From Elioraea tepidiphila DSM 17972 (GTDB taxonomy: Bacteria; Pseudomonadota; Alphaproteobacteria; Acetobacterales; Acetobacteraceae): a stretch of DNA of 64,000 bases. The stretch is from assembly GCF_000378465.1 (NCBI RefSeq), contig NZ_KB899910.1:62001-126000 (forward strand), written 5' to 3'. A program made the position numbers and the translations under genes. The notes below the pieces were generated by a model. It worked only from the letters and a program-made list of their open reading frames with translations, had not been told where the DNA came from and did no database searches. Positions 18,318 to 27,824 of this stretch are shown piece by piece. Position 1 is the first letter of the stretch, and each line of letters opens with the position of its first letter.

Positions 18318-18334
18318 TCCGTTTCTCGCCCAGC

Positions 18335-19063
18335 TTACGCGCAGCGCACCACCACCGCCGTGACATTGTCGGTGCTGCCGGCGGCCATCGCCAGCGCGAT
18401 CAGCGAATCCGCGAGCCCCTGCCCCTCCCCGCCGGCGATCAGGGCCGCCGCGATCGCCGCATCGCCGAGATCCTTCGCCACACCGTCCGAGGTCAGGACG
18501 AACAGATCGCCCGACGCGACCTGCCCGGTGACCTTGTCGAGAGCGAGTTCGTCGTCGGCGCCGACCGCGCGCGTGACGACATTGGCATGCGGGTGGTGCG
18601 CCGCGCGCTCCTCCGAGAGCTGCCCGGAATCCACCAGCTCCTGCACCATCGAGTGGTCGCGCGTCAGCCGCGTCAGGTAGCCGTTGCGCCAGAGATAGCA
18701 GCGGCTGTCGCCGGCCCAGAGGCAGGCGAAATGCCCGCCGCGCACGAGCAGCGCGACCACGGTGGACGCGAGCATCGCCCCCGGTCCCCGCGCACGCGCC
18801 TCGTCGCGCAGGCCGGCATTGGCGGTCAGCAGCGCGTCGCGCGTGCGCGCCAGAAGCTCGCCCGAGGACAGGCCGACCGGCAGCCGCCGCAATTCCTCCA
18901 CCACGCGCGCCGAGGCGATCTCGCCGCCGCCATGCCCGCCCGCCCCGTCGGCGACCGCCCACAGCCCGATCTCCGAGCGCAGCAGATAGGCGTCCTGGTT
19001 GCTGGGCCGTTTCGTTCCCGCGTGCGTCGCACCCCAGCCGCGACAGATCCCCGGTGCGCTCAT
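18335..19063 (-). CDS. pppA: T6SS PP2C-type protein phosphatase PppA
   Basis: Predicted 242 aa from the ATG at 19063 (MSAPGICRGWGATHAG). PP2C motifs with metal-binding aspartates are all visible: NQDAYLLR, VADGAGGHGGGEIAS, WAGDSRCYLWRNG, LTSDGVAKDLG and STDNVTAVVVR. PppA dephosphorylates the FHA protein and opposes PpkA. The ATG overlaps the tagF stop (ATGA). The same frame is open for 222 codons further upstream, but that stretch is out of frame with TagF and TssM and has no protein character. Confidence 0.92.
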   Translation of the reverse strand: MSAPGICRGWGATHAGTKRPSNQDAYLLRSEIGLWAVADGAGGHGGGEIASARVVEELRRLPVGLSSGELLARTRDALLTANAGLRDEARARGPGAMLASTVVALLVRGGHFACLWAGDSRCYLWRNGYLTRLTRDHSMVQELVDSGQLSEERAAHHPHANVVTRAVGADDELALDKVTGQVASGDLFVLTSDGVAKDLGDAAIAAALIAGGEGQGLADSLIALAMAAGSTDNVTAVVVRCA

Positions 19064-19647
19064 GACGCCGCCGCCTCGCCCGCCGCGTCGGCGAGCATCT
19101 CGGCGAAGAAGGCCGGCGCCGGCAGGCCGCCGAGTTCCAGCCGCCGCGGCTGCACGCGCGGCGCGCCGAGCGTCTGCCAGACGCTGCCGCTGATGGCAGC
19201 CCCCTCCGGCGGAGCGCCGGCAGGCGCCAGGGCGGCAGCGAGACGCTCTGCGGTCCAGCCCTCCGTCACCGCATCGATCGCGATCGCCTCCAGCGCGTCG
19301 TGCCAGGGCGAGGCGCAGGGATCGGGTGGCGCGTCGGTCAAGGCCGCGAGCGTGATCGGGAAGTGCCGCCCGACCGCATCGACACTCGGAGCGAGCACGC
19401 CGGCCGCGCCGCGCGTTCCGCACAGCCCGGGGGCGAGCGCGAAGCGCCAGATCGGCGCCTCCAGGAATGCCGCGAGCCACGCCACGCCGAGCCGTGCGCG
19501 GCTCTCCTCCAGCCCCGCGCGCAGCCACGCGTCCCACGGGGCGACGAAGCCCTCGGGCAGCAATCGGCGAACGAAATCCCTCTGCTCCGGCAGCTTGCCG
19601 AACAGCCCCGCGGGCGAGGCCGCCCCGGCTATTGCAGGGCCGGGCAC
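19060..19647 (-). CDS. tagF: T6SS accessory regulator TagF (ImpM family)
   Basis: Predicted 195 aa. The TagF signature is clear: GLFGKLPEQRDFVRRLLPEGF, WDAWLRAGLEESRARLG, WRFALAPGLCG and GVLAPSVDAVGRHFPITL. TagF is a post-translational repressor of T6SS firing, in some species fused to PppA; here the two are separate but overlap by 4 bp. I chose the GTG at 19647, the nearest start preceding the domain, which overlaps the end of tssM by 19 bp and has CGGAG upstream. Confidence 0.85.
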   Translation of the reverse strand: MPGPAIAGAASPAGLFGKLPEQRDFVRRLLPEGFVAPWDAWLRAGLEESRARLGVAWLAAFLEAPIWRFALAPGLCGTRGAAGVLAPSVDAVGRHFPITLAALTDAPPDPCASPWHDALEAIAIDAVTEGWTAERLAAALAPAGAPPEGAAISGSVWQTLGAPRVQPRRLELGGLPAPAFFAEMLADAAGEAAAS

Positions 19648-22600
19648 CGGAACTCCGAGAGCTCGCGCAGCGCGAACGGATTGAACACGCTGCCGGCGCG
19701 GACGACGTAGGTGACGCTGCGCTCGCCAACGCGGAAGGTCAGCGAGAACTCCTCGGGCACCCGGCCGCGTGCGACCTCGGCGCGGCTGAACAGGCGGAAC
19801 AGCGCCCAGGGGCCGGACTCGTTGATCGTCCCCACGCCGTTCGCGGGCGGCGGATCGAGCACCAGGCGGACATTCGTCATCCGGTTCGGCCCGGGCCACA
19901 TCACCTGGGTCGGGCGCGAGGGCCCGTGCGCGTAGGTGATCGTCACGCCGTCGAGGTCGAGCAGCGCCTGACGTGCGCCCTGGTCCATCGACACGGGCTG
20001 GATCTCGAACCGGATCTGCGGCTGCGGTCCGCCGGCGAAGAACACGTCGCGGATCACCGAGGCGCGGTAGAAGTTCATCAGATTGCCCTGGCTGATCGGC
20101 AGGGTGATGCCGTCCGAGGGCTGCAGGCGCCAGGGCCGCGCGCCGATGTCGACGAACGGGCGCAGATTGGTGTTGAAGAACCCGTCGATCAGCCCGCCCG
20201 GGGCGAACAGCCGCGCGAAATCGTCCATCGGCGTCTCGGCCTGCGCGCCGCGCACGAACGGGAAGCGGTTTGTAACGGCCGCGGTGCAGAGCGGGGCGAC
20301 GCCGGCGGCGAGCGCGCCGGCCACCGCCTGCTGCACCCCACCCGCCCGCACCGCCGTGCCCGACTGCGCGACCGCGCGCAGCCAGGTGTTCACCGGCGGC
20401 GGCACGCGCGCGGCCTCGCCCTGGAGCTGCTGCGCCGGGTCGAGCCCCGCGGCCGGCGGCGGCGCGCCGGAAGGCGAGGCGGCGAGCCGGGCGAGCTGCT
20501 GGTAGAGCTCGTTCATGATGCGCAGCGTGTTGTCGATCGGCGCGCCCGGGCCGCTGCCGACATAGCTGCGCAGCGGCTCGAACTGCTCGTCGATCGCCGC
20601 ACCGATCGGCTTCGGCGCCTCCCCGGGCGGTGCCGCCGCCCCGAACACCGCCTGGAGCCGCTGCGCCGCCGTGGTCGGTGCCGCCCCGGGCTGGGCGCCC
20701 GGCTGCGCCGGCGCGGCATCGGGATCCTGCGACAGCGTGAGCTGGCGCGCGATCGCGCGCAACAGATCGCGCATCGGCGATTGCGGTGCCGAGAGGATGT
20801 TCAGCGTGTCGATCGCCTGCGGCATCGCCCGGAACGGCACGATCGCGAGATCGTTCAGCAGCTCCTGCCACGCCTGCGCATAGGCCGGGTAGTAGTACTC
20901 GTCGAGGATCTGGCGTTGCAGCCGCGCGAGCGCGGCCTCGTCGAGCGCGACCTCGCTGCCGGGGCCAAGCACCCAGGACTCGGAGGCCACCTCGCGCGCG
21001 ACCCGCGGCAGCGCGGGCAGCACCGCGCGGTGGAAACCCTGGACCGTGAACACGCCGGGCACGCCCTCGGTCAGCGGCTTGCCCGAGGCGCGGGTGAACA
21101 CCCGCGCGCCAGCGGCACCGGCGGCCTGCGCCGGCGAGAACTCGGGAATGTTGGCGGAGGCGGCGATCGGGCGGAGCCGCGAATAGGCGCGGCCCGCCAG
21201 CGGCAGGCGCGAGAACACCCGCCGCGCCTCGTCGATCAGCGCCCCGTCGAGCGGATAGGCGGGCATGGGCGCGGCCAGCATGGCATCGAGATGCCGCGCA
21301 AGCCGCGCGCGCGAGTCCGCGTGCTGCGGGAAGGCCTGCTGCCAGTCGAGCGCCATCCAGTCGCGGATCAGCGCGCGGTCGAGCGGCCCCTGCTGACCGA
21401 GCATCAGGTACACACGCGTGGCTTCGTAGAGGAAGTCGGGGCGGTTCAGCGCGCCGCGCATCTGCGATTCCAGCCGCCAGAGCAGGCGCGGCAGCAGCAC
21501 GCGGTCGAGCTGGCGGCGATAGACCGCGTTCGAGGCGGCGGCGAGCTTGTCCGCCTGGCCGAGCCCGAAGCCCGAGCCGCGCTCCTGGTCGTCGGGCCCG
21601 AAGGGCAGCGCGCGCGCGCGGTCGAGCAGCGGCAGCACCGCGAGCAGGTCCGCCTCCGCCACCGGATCCAACTGCACGCCCTGCGCGGCCTCCGCGAAGT
21701 CGCGCTGGGCCGCCTCCAGCCGCGCCACCTGCTCCTGGTTGGTGCGGTAGGCGTTGAACCACACGCCGCCCAGGCCGAGCACGGCAAGCCCCGCGAGCAC
21801 CCAGGCGCCGATCGAGATCGCGCGCTTGCGCGCCTGCGCGCCGGGCTTGGACGAGACGAGCCCGGACTCGCCGAACACCACCTCGCGCAGCAGCCGGCCG
21901 AGGAAGTAGCTCCGCCCCTGCCCCGGCTGCGCGGCGGCGGCGCGCGCCACCGGCACGTTGAACAGCCGCGCCATCGCGCCGGTCAGCCGGTCGATCGGTG
22001 TGCCTTCCTGCGTGCCCGAGGTCAGATACACGCCGCGCAGGAACGGTGCGGGATCGAGACGGCTCTCGCCGAAGGCGGCGTCGAGGAACTCGGATGCCGG
22101 CCCCTCCATCGAGGCGAGCTGCGCCGGAAAGGCCGCCAGCGCCGCGCGCCGGTCGGGGCTGCGCTCGGTCTGGAGGCGGACGGGAATGCGCGCGTTGATG
22201 CGCTCCAGCAGGCTCGCGAAGGCGGCGCGGAACGGCTCGGCCCCCTTGGCGTCGCGCGGGAAGGTCTCGCCCCAGACCTGATCCCGCCCCTCCTTGTCGA
22301 GATCGTCGAAATGCTCGGTGAAGCCGGCGATGAGGTCGGCCTTGGTGAACAGCACATAGACCGGCAGGCGCACGCCGAGCCGCTCGTCGAGCTCCTTCAG
22401 CCGCGCGCGCACGGCGCGGGCATGCGCCAGCCGCTCCTCGCGCGAGAGGGTCGCGAGATCGGCCACGCTGATCGCCACCAGCGCGCCGTTCAGCGGGCTG
22501 TTCGGGCGGTTCTTGCGCAACAGGTCGAGGAAGGCCTGCCAGCCGGCCTTGTCCACCGCCGCGTCGCTGTCCTGCGTGGTGTAGCGCCCGGCCGTGTCGA

Positions 22601-23141
22601 TCAGCACGGCCTGATCCGTGAACCACCAGTCGCAGAGCCGCGTGCCGCCGACGCCCGCGAGCCGCGCCCCGCCCATCCGGTCGGCGAGCGGGAAGTTGAG
22701 CCCGGCATTCATCAGCGCCGTCGTCTTGCCCGAGCCCGGCGGGCCGATGATCACATACCAGGGCAGTTCGTAGAGCGCGCCCGAGCCACGCGCCTTAGAG
22801 AGCAGCGTGAGCGCCTCGCTCAGCTTCGACTTCAGCGCCGCGACCTCGTCCGACACCGCCTCCGCGGTCGGATCGCCGGCGCCCGCCCCCTCGATCAGCG
22901 CGGCCTCGGCCTTCTTGCGCTTGCGCCAGGCGAGGAAGGTCCAGACCGCCCAGATCAGCACCAAGAGCGCGATGAGGATGAGCCGCACCATCTCGCTCTC
23001 GAGCGGCGCGACGCCGCCGATCGCCAGCAGCGGCCCGAACCACCAGATCAGCGTCGCGATCAGCCCGACGCCGATCAGGCTGACCCCCGCGCGCAGCCAG
23101 AGCTTGCCCGCGAGCGCCGCGAGTCCCGCGGGCGGCTTCAC
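19629..23141 (-). CDS. tssM: T6SS membrane complex protein TssM (IcmF)
   Basis: Predicted 1170 aa from a GTG at 23141 that overlaps the tssL stop (GTGA). Two N-terminal membrane segments lie at about 18-41 and 52-71. A cytoplasmic GTPase-like domain carries an intact Walker A (GPPGSGKTT, 133-141) and DTAGRY. A third membrane segment (about residues 440-460, AWVLAGLAVLGLGGVWF) precedes a large periplasmic region ending in the IcmF C-terminal domain. TssM bridges the inner membrane to TssJ and recruits TssL. An open frame continues upstream of the GTG but lies antisense/out of frame within tssL. Confidence 0.93.
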   Translation of the reverse strand: MKPPAGLAALAGKLWLRAGVSLIGVGLIATLIWWFGPLLAIGGVAPLESEMVRLILIALLVLIWAVWTFLAWRKRKKAEAALIEGAGAGDPTAEAVSDEVAALKSKLSEALTLLSKARGSGALYELPWYVIIGPPGSGKTTALMNAGLNFPLADRMGGARLAGVGGTRLCDWWFTDQAVLIDTAGRYTTQDSDAAVDKAGWQAFLDLLRKNRPNSPLNGALVAISVADLATLSREERLAHARAVRARLKELDERLGVRLPVYVLFTKADLIAGFTEHFDDLDKEGRDQVWGETFPRDAKGAEPFRAAFASLLERINARIPVRLQTERSPDRRAALAAFPAQLASMEGPASEFLDAAFGESRLDPAPFLRGVYLTSGTQEGTPIDRLTGAMARLFNVPVARAAAAQPGQGRSYFLGRLLREVVFGESGLVSSKPGAQARKRAISIGAWVLAGLAVLGLGGVWFNAYRTNQEQVARLEAAQRDFAEAAQGVQLDPVAEADLLAVLPLLDRARALPFGPDDQERGSGFGLGQADKLAAASNAVYRRQLDRVLLPRLLWRLESQMRGALNRPDFLYEATRVYLMLGQQGPLDRALIRDWMALDWQQAFPQHADSRARLARHLDAMLAAPMPAYPLDGALIDEARRVFSRLPLAGRAYSRLRPIAASANIPEFSPAQAAGAAGARVFTRASGKPLTEGVPGVFTVQGFHRAVLPALPRVAREVASESWVLGPGSEVALDEAALARLQRQILDEYYYPAYAQAWQELLNDLAIVPFRAMPQAIDTLNILSAPQSPMRDLLRAIARQLTLSQDPDAAPAQPGAQPGAAPTTAAQRLQAVFGAAAPPGEAPKPIGAAIDEQFEPLRSYVGSGPGAPIDNTLRIMNELYQQLARLAASPSGAPPPAAGLDPAQQLQGEAARVPPPVNTWLRAVAQSGTAVRAGGVQQAVAGALAAGVAPLCTAAVTNRFPFVRGAQAETPMDDFARLFAPGGLIDGFFNTNLRPFVDIGARPWRLQPSDGITLPISQGNLMNFYRASVIRDVFFAGGPQPQIRFEIQPVSMDQGARQALLDLDGVTITYAHGPSRPTQVMWPGPNRMTNVRLVLDPPPANGVGTINESGPWALFRLFSRAEVARGRVPEEFSLTFRVGERSVTYVVRAGSVFNPFALRELSEFRCPALQ

Positions 23142-24511
23142 AGCGGACGCTCCATGCGCGGCATGATCAGCTCGATGCGCCGGTTCTGCTCGCGCCCCTC
23201 GGGGGTGGCGTTGTCGGCGATCGGCTCGGCATCCGCCCTGCCCTCGGAGCGCAGCCGGTTGGGATCGCCGATCGTGCGCGCGATCACCGCGCGGGCCGAT
23301 TCCGCGCGCGCGGTCGAGAGGTGGTAGTTGGACGGGAAGCGCACGGTGCGGATCGGGATGGAGTCGGAATGTCCGACCACCAGCACGTCGCCCGGCTCCT
23401 CCTTCAGCGCGGTGCCGATGCGTTCCAGGATCGGCACGAAGCGCGGCGTCACATCGGCCTGGGCCGAGGCGAACATGCCCGAGGCCTTGATGCGGATGAC
23501 GATGACCTGCGGCGAGGCGAGCACGGCCACCAGCCCCTCGCGGATCTCGGGGGCCAGGAAGGTCGCGATGCGCGTCGGCTGGTCCGGCCCGGCCTGCGGC
23601 GGCGGCGGAGGCGGCGGCGGGGGCGGCGGCGCGACGCGGGCGAGCGCCGGCTGGGTCAGCGGCGGCACCTGGAGCACGGAGGCGAACACCGCATCGGAGC
23701 GGCTGTTCAGCGAGAACGCGAAGAAGGCGTAGAGCCCGCCGAGCACCGCCGCGGCGAGCGCGCCGATCACCCAGAGCGGCACGGCGCGACCGGGCGGCCG
23801 CCACGCCGCTTCCAGCCCGCGCCAGCGCGGCGACAGGTCGCGGGGCGGCGGCTGGCGGTGCGCCATCACCACCGCGTAGAGGCTCTCGCGCACCCGCTCA
23901 TGCTCGGCCGGTCCGCGCGGGCTCAGCCTATAGCGGCCCTGGAAGCCGAGGCTGAGGCAGAGATGCATCAGCTCCAGCACCTCCTTGTGCCGCCCGGGCT
24001 CCTTCTGCAGGTGCTCCAGCAAGGCGAAGAAGCGCTCGCCCGAGCCGGTCTCGCGATGGAAGGTCGCGATCAGGCTGGCGGTGGCCCAGGGGCTCTGGCT
24101 GCCCCAGGGCGTGTTCAGCACCACGTCGTCGAGCGTGGCGCAGAGCACGTAGTGGCCGGCACGGATCTGCTCGGCCGGCACGCCGGCGGCGCGCGCATCC
24201 GCCTCGAACTGGCGCAGGGCCGCGATCGCGCGCTCGCGCAGATCGCCCGCCTCGGGCGGACGCACGGTGTTGCGCAGCCGGCCGACGAGATCGAGCAGCG
24301 GCGCGGCGGCCGCGGCGAGCGGGTTGATGCCGGTGCGCGGGATCGCCTCCGCGCCACCCGCGGCGGGCGGGGTCGCGAGCGGCGGCAGCGGCGAGGGCTC
24401 GACCGGCGCGGCGGCCTGGCGCTGCTCGACGCGGGCGCGCCCGCCCGGCGCGGGACGGATCACCGTCCGGTCGTCGTCGCCTGGTTCGGCGAAGGGGTTG
24501 TCCTGTGACAT
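23138..24511 (-). CDS. tssL: T6SS membrane protein TssL with C-terminal OmpA domain
   Basis: Predicted 457 aa. A Pro/Ala-rich N-terminus precedes the DotU domain (about residues 60-230; CATLDDVVLNTPWG at 124-137). One transmembrane segment lies at 244-267. A run of about 11 prolines follows, then an OmpA-type domain from about 315 (VVGHSDSIPIRTVRFPSNYHLSTARA). This extended TssL form can hold peptidoglycan directly. It starts 10 bp after tssK and is coupled to tssM. The proline run is encoded by near-pure GGC/CCG triplets, prone to slippage. Confidence 0.94.
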   Translation of the reverse strand: MSQDNPFAEPGDDDRTVIRPAPGGRARVEQRQAAAPVEPSPLPPLATPPAAGGAEAIPRTGINPLAAAAAPLLDLVGRLRNTVRPPEAGDLRERAIAALRQFEADARAAGVPAEQIRAGHYVLCATLDDVVLNTPWGSQSPWATASLIATFHRETGSGERFFALLEHLQKEPGRHKEVLELMHLCLSLGFQGRYRLSPRGPAEHERVRESLYAVVMAHRQPPPRDLSPRWRGLEAAWRPPGRAVPLWVIGALAAAVLGGLYAFFAFSLNSRSDAVFASVLQVPPLTQPALARVAPPPPPPPPPPPQAGPDQPTRIATFLAPEIREGLVAVLASPQVIVIRIKASGMFASAQADVTPRFVPILERIGTALKEEPGDVLVVGHSDSIPIRTVRFPSNYHLSTARAESARAVIARTIGDPNRLRSEGRADAEPIADNATPEGREQNRRIELIMPRMERPL

Positions 24512-24521
24512 CTGGCGCTCC

Positions 24522-25856
24522 TCAGCCCCGGATCGCCCAGAGCTCGAGCTTCAGGTTGGGGTAGTCGCCCGAGACATGGATCGCGAACCCGCCCGAGGTC
24601 TGCATCTGCTGCCAGTGCGGGCTGCCGCGATCGAGTTCGAAATAGACCGCGCCGGCGTAGAACGGGATCTGCCGCGGTGCCACGGGCAACGGCCGCACGG
24701 CGATGCCCGGCAGCGCGACATTGACGAGCTCGCGGATCTGCTCGACCGCGCCGATCTTCACCGTGTTGGGGAAGACGCGGCGGAGCTGCTCGGCCGGCAT
24801 GTCGGCCTGCACCGAGAGCACGAACTGCGAGGCCTTGAGAATGTTCCGATCGACGATCGGCCCGACGCGCACGCCGAAGCGCCGCTCCTGCAACGGGATC
24901 GCGACCGCGGTCGTCTCCACCACCGCCGAGAGGCTCTTGCGCAGATCGGCGATCACGGGGGCGAAGCTGCGCTGGAGGTCCTCGTGGCGATAGGCGGGAT
25001 AGGCCGGCGGGCGGCGCGTCGCCTCGGTGAAGGTGGCAAGCTCGCCGGCAAGCGAGGCGAGCGCGCGGTAGAGCGTCTCGGGGTGCACGGCGCCGGCCGC
25101 GGACCAGTGCGCGAGCAGCGGCTCGACGCGGTTGATGGTCTGGAGCAGCAGGAAGTCGGTGATCTCGGCCACGCCGCGCGCGCCCGGCTGGCCGAGCCGT
25201 GCGGCGATCGCCTCGGCGCGCTGGCGCAGCATGCCGGTCAGTTCGTTGATGAACCCCATCAGCGGCGCGACCGCGCTGCACACCAGCGCGGGCGCGATCC
25301 AGCGCTCGTCCAGGACGATCTTGCGGTCGGGCAGCACTTCCAGGATGCGCGCCACCGGCAGGCCGACGAAGCCGCCGCGGTCCTGGGTCTCGAGCAGGTA
25401 ACTGAGACGCAGCCGCCCGACCTGCACCTCGGCGGCGGAGGCCGAGGCCGAGTGCGTGTCGAACGCCTCGTAGGCGGAGGGCGCGAAGCGCGCCGCCTTC
25501 GCCTCGGGCCCGTCGGCCGCGACCTCGATCGCGCCGGCCTGGCGCGTGGGGGCGGCGAGATAGACGAGGCAGTTGCGCACATTCTCGCCCGGCTCGATCG
25601 GCGGCGGATGCGCCGTCTCGTCGGGGATGGCGAAGGGGGTGCCGTCCTCCAGCACGCCGGACGCGGCGGCGAGGGCGAACCGCCCGGTGCCGAGCAGCTC
25701 GCGGTCGATCGTGAGCGTGACAACCCCCCAGGGGAACGGCGTGAGCGAGGCCGTCGCCGATCGCACGAGCGCCTCGACGAAGCGGTCCTGCTGCTGGAAG
25801 TGCTGCGCGCGCAGGAACATCCCCTCGCGCCAGACCACCTTGTTCTGCCAGAACAT
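24522..25856 (-). CDS. tssK: T6SS baseplate subunit TssK
   Basis: Predicted 444 aa, typical TssK. It begins FWQNKVVWREGMFLRAQHFQQQDRFVE, a hallmark of the family, and the body keeps the RQAEAIAARLGQPGARGVAEITDFLLLQTINR and HPETLYRALASLAGELATFTE blocks. TssK connects the baseplate wedges to the TssL-TssM membrane complex. It lies between tssJ (42-bp gap) and tssL (10-bp gap). Confidence 0.95.
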   Translation of the reverse strand: MFWQNKVVWREGMFLRAQHFQQQDRFVEALVRSATASLTPFPWGVVTLTIDRELLGTGRFALAAASGVLEDGTPFAIPDETAHPPPIEPGENVRNCLVYLAAPTRQAGAIEVAADGPEAKAARFAPSAYEAFDTHSASASAAEVQVGRLRLSYLLETQDRGGFVGLPVARILEVLPDRKIVLDERWIAPALVCSAVAPLMGFINELTGMLRQRAEAIAARLGQPGARGVAEITDFLLLQTINRVEPLLAHWSAAGAVHPETLYRALASLAGELATFTEATRRPPAYPAYRHEDLQRSFAPVIADLRKSLSAVVETTAVAIPLQERRFGVRVGPIVDRNILKASQFVLSVQADMPAEQLRRVFPNTVKIGAVEQIRELVNVALPGIAVRPLPVAPRQIPFYAGAVYFELDRGSPHWQQMQTSGGFAIHVSGDYPNLKLELWAIRG

Positions 25857-25898
25857 TCCGTCCCTTCCACCTGGGGTGGTGCAGGCTACATCGGTTCG

Positions 25899-26372
25899 CT
25901 AGGCGGGGTTAAGCGCGCTCTCCAGACGGTCGGCGGTTAGGCGCAGCCGGGTGACCCCGGTCGAGGCGACGGGCTGGATCGATTTCCACTGCGCCCGGTC
26001 GATGTCGCGGAACAGCACGGCAGCGCCGAGGAAGCGGGTGCGGCCGTCGGCCTCGCGGGTGATCTGGCGCGTCTGGCCGGGCTCGAACACGATCTGCTCG
26101 GACGCGATCAGCTCCGCGCCGAGGGTGGCGGCCTCGCGCTCGATCAGCGCGAACACGTCCGCCGCCTGGAACTTGCCCGCGGCCGTCAGCAGGTAGAGCT
26201 TCACCGCCACGGGCAGCGGGCGGCCGTCCACGCCGGGATTGACGTTCGGCCCGACCTGCACGGTGAGATCGACCACCGGCGGCGGCGGCTGGCCCGCGCC
26301 TGCCACCAGCCCCGCGCCGAGCGAGGCCAGCAGCAGGCGCCGTCCGGTCAGGAATCGGGGTCTGTCGGTCAC
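25899..26372 (-). CDS. tssJ: TssJ-like T6SS protein lacking a lipobox cysteine
   Basis: Predicted 157 aa from a GTG at 26372 after AGGGAGGACAAGC. The N-terminus (TGRRLLLASLGAGLVAGAG) is a hydrophobic signal with a twin-arginine pair. The rest matches the TssJ beta-sandwich: LTVQVGPNVNPGVDGRPLPVAVKLYLLTAA, FQAADVFALIE, EQIVFEPGQTRQI and LGAAVLFRDID. TssJ is normally an outer-membrane lipoprotein that contacts TssM. This protein contains no cysteine anywhere, so it cannot be lipidated in the usual way. Position between tagH and tssK supports the call. Confidence 0.85.
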   Translation of the reverse strand: MTDRPRFLTGRRLLLASLGAGLVAGAGQPPPPVVDLTVQVGPNVNPGVDGRPLPVAVKLYLLTAAGKFQAADVFALIEREAATLGAELIASEQIVFEPGQTRQITREADGRTRFLGAAVLFRDIDRAQWKSIQPVASTGVTRLRLTADRLESALNPA

Positions 26373-26383
26373 GCTTGTCCTCC

Positions 26384-27817
26384 CTAACGCTTGCCCGAGG
26401 CGGCCTCGTAGGCCTTGGCGAAGGCGCGCGCGAAGGCGCCGTCGGAACTGTCGTCGAGATCGGCGAGTGCGGCGGCGAAGCGCTGCTCGTAGAGCTCGAA
26501 GGCGCGCGCGCGCTTCTGCGCCGGCAGGAGCGACAGCCCCCCGCCCTGCTCCGCCTCGCTGCGGATCGCCGCCGGGTCGAGCCGCGAGAGCAGCGCGCGC
26601 ACCGCCGCCTGCATCGCCTCCATGGTGGCGAGCTCGTGGCGCTTGATGTCGTCGAGCGCGTCCTTCACCGCCGCGTCGGGCGCCATGAAGGCGCGGCTGC
26701 GGCCGAGCATCGCCACCAGCGCATCCTCGGGTGTGGGGCTGAACTTCAGCGGGTTGTTGCCGCGCGCGGCGATGATGGTCTGCTCGATGCGGAACTCGCT
26801 CTTGATGGTCGCGCGCGTGATCAGCACCTCGCGCAGCCCCTCGACGAAGGCGCGGAACGCGGCGCCGAGCCCCCGCATCAGCGTCACCGGATCGGGCCCG
26901 CCGGGTTCGATGCCGGACAGTCCCATGCCGTCGAGGAAGGCCTTGAACAGCGCGGCGTCGCCGGGCCCGGGCACAGGCTCGGGGGCGCGCGTGGCTGGCG
27001 GGGGGGACGGGGCCGGAGCGACGGGTGGCGGCGCCGGCGCCACCGGAGGCGGGGCGGGCCGCGCCGCAGGCGGCGCGTCGAGATCCCAGGCTTCGGGCGG
27101 CGCAGGGTTGGCGGCTGCGGCCGGGGGCGGGGCGGTCGCGGGGGGCGTGAGCGGCTCGTCGAGGTCCCAGGCATCCGGCAGCTTGCCCGCCGGCGGAGCC
27201 GCGGGTGGTCCCGGCGGGGTCTTGCCTCCCGGCAGGTCGAGATCGAAATCGTCCGGGATCACCGGCACCGACACCTTGGGCGGCGCGTAGTAGTCGGACG
27301 TCGTGGGCGTATGGTCCGACCGGCTGCCGCCGTGCCAGGGCTCGGCCTCCTGCGGCCCCGGCGCATCCAGGCTGAAATCGTCGGGGATCAGCGGCCCGCC
27401 GAGGTTCACCGGCCCCGGCCCGGCGGGCGGCTCGGTCGTGAAGGGGGCGAAGGGGTCCTCGCCCGGACCACCGATCCCGCCCAGCGGTGCCGCGGCGGGG
27501 ATGTCGCGCAGGCGCACCTCGATCTCGTATTCGCCGAGGGTGAGGCGGTCGCCGTCCCGCAACGCCACCTCGTTGCCCTTGCCGATCGGCGTCGGCGAGC
27601 GGTTCACATGCGTGCCGTTGGTGGAGAGATCGGTCACGTGCCAGGCGCCGGCGCGATAGGCCACGCTGCAATGGCGGCGCGAGAGGTGATGATCCGGATC
27701 GGCGAGCTTCCAGCCGCAATCCTCGCCGCGGCCGATCACCACCTCGCCGCCGCCGAAGCTCCGGGTCTCCGGCACGGCCGCGTCGGGGCAGCGCACGATC
27801 GAAAGCACGAGATCCAT
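26384..27817 (-). CDS. tagH: T6SS-associated FHA domain protein TagH
   Basis: Predicted 477 aa from ATG 27817; a TTG two codons upstream (27823) is the alternative. The N-terminal FHA domain (about residues 1-100) has VIGRGEDCGW, LSRRHCSV and STNGTHVN, the phosphothreonine-binding motifs. A long Pro/Ala linker contains repeated VIPDDFDLD/AWDLDEPL-like acidic motifs. The C-terminal domain (about 290-477) is the TagH/ImpI type (ALFKAFLDGMGL ... SEFRIEQTIIAARGNNPLKFSPTPEDAL). It is the expected target of PpkA and PppA. The gap to PAAR is about 7 bp. Confidence 0.92.
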   Translation of the reverse strand: MDLVLSIVRCPDAAVPETRSFGGGEVVIGRGEDCGWKLADPDHHLSRRHCSVAYRAGAWHVTDLSTNGTHVNRSPTPIGKGNEVALRDGDRLTLGEYEIEVRLRDIPAAAPLGGIGGPGEDPFAPFTTEPPAGPGPVNLGGPLIPDDFSLDAPGPQEAEPWHGGSRSDHTPTTSDYYAPPKVSVPVIPDDFDLDLPGGKTPPGPPAAPPAGKLPDAWDLDEPLTPPATAPPPAAAANPAPPEAWDLDAPPAARPAPPPVAPAPPPVAPAPSPPPATRAPEPVPGPGDAALFKAFLDGMGLSGIEPGGPDPVTLMRGLGAAFRAFVEGLREVLITRATIKSEFRIEQTIIAARGNNPLKFSPTPEDALVAMLGRSRAFMAPDAAVKDALDDIKRHELATMEAMQAAVRALLSRLDPAAIRSEAEQGGGLSLLPAQKRARAFELYEQRFAAALADLDDSSDGAFARAFAKAYEAASGKR

Positions 27818-27824
27818 CGTCAAA

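Noticed and set aside
19467-23327. A 1286-codon open frame antisense to tagF and tssM
   Set aside because: Same type of antisense artefact: no domain, repetitive Arg/Ala/Gly composition, fully covered by conserved T6SS genes.
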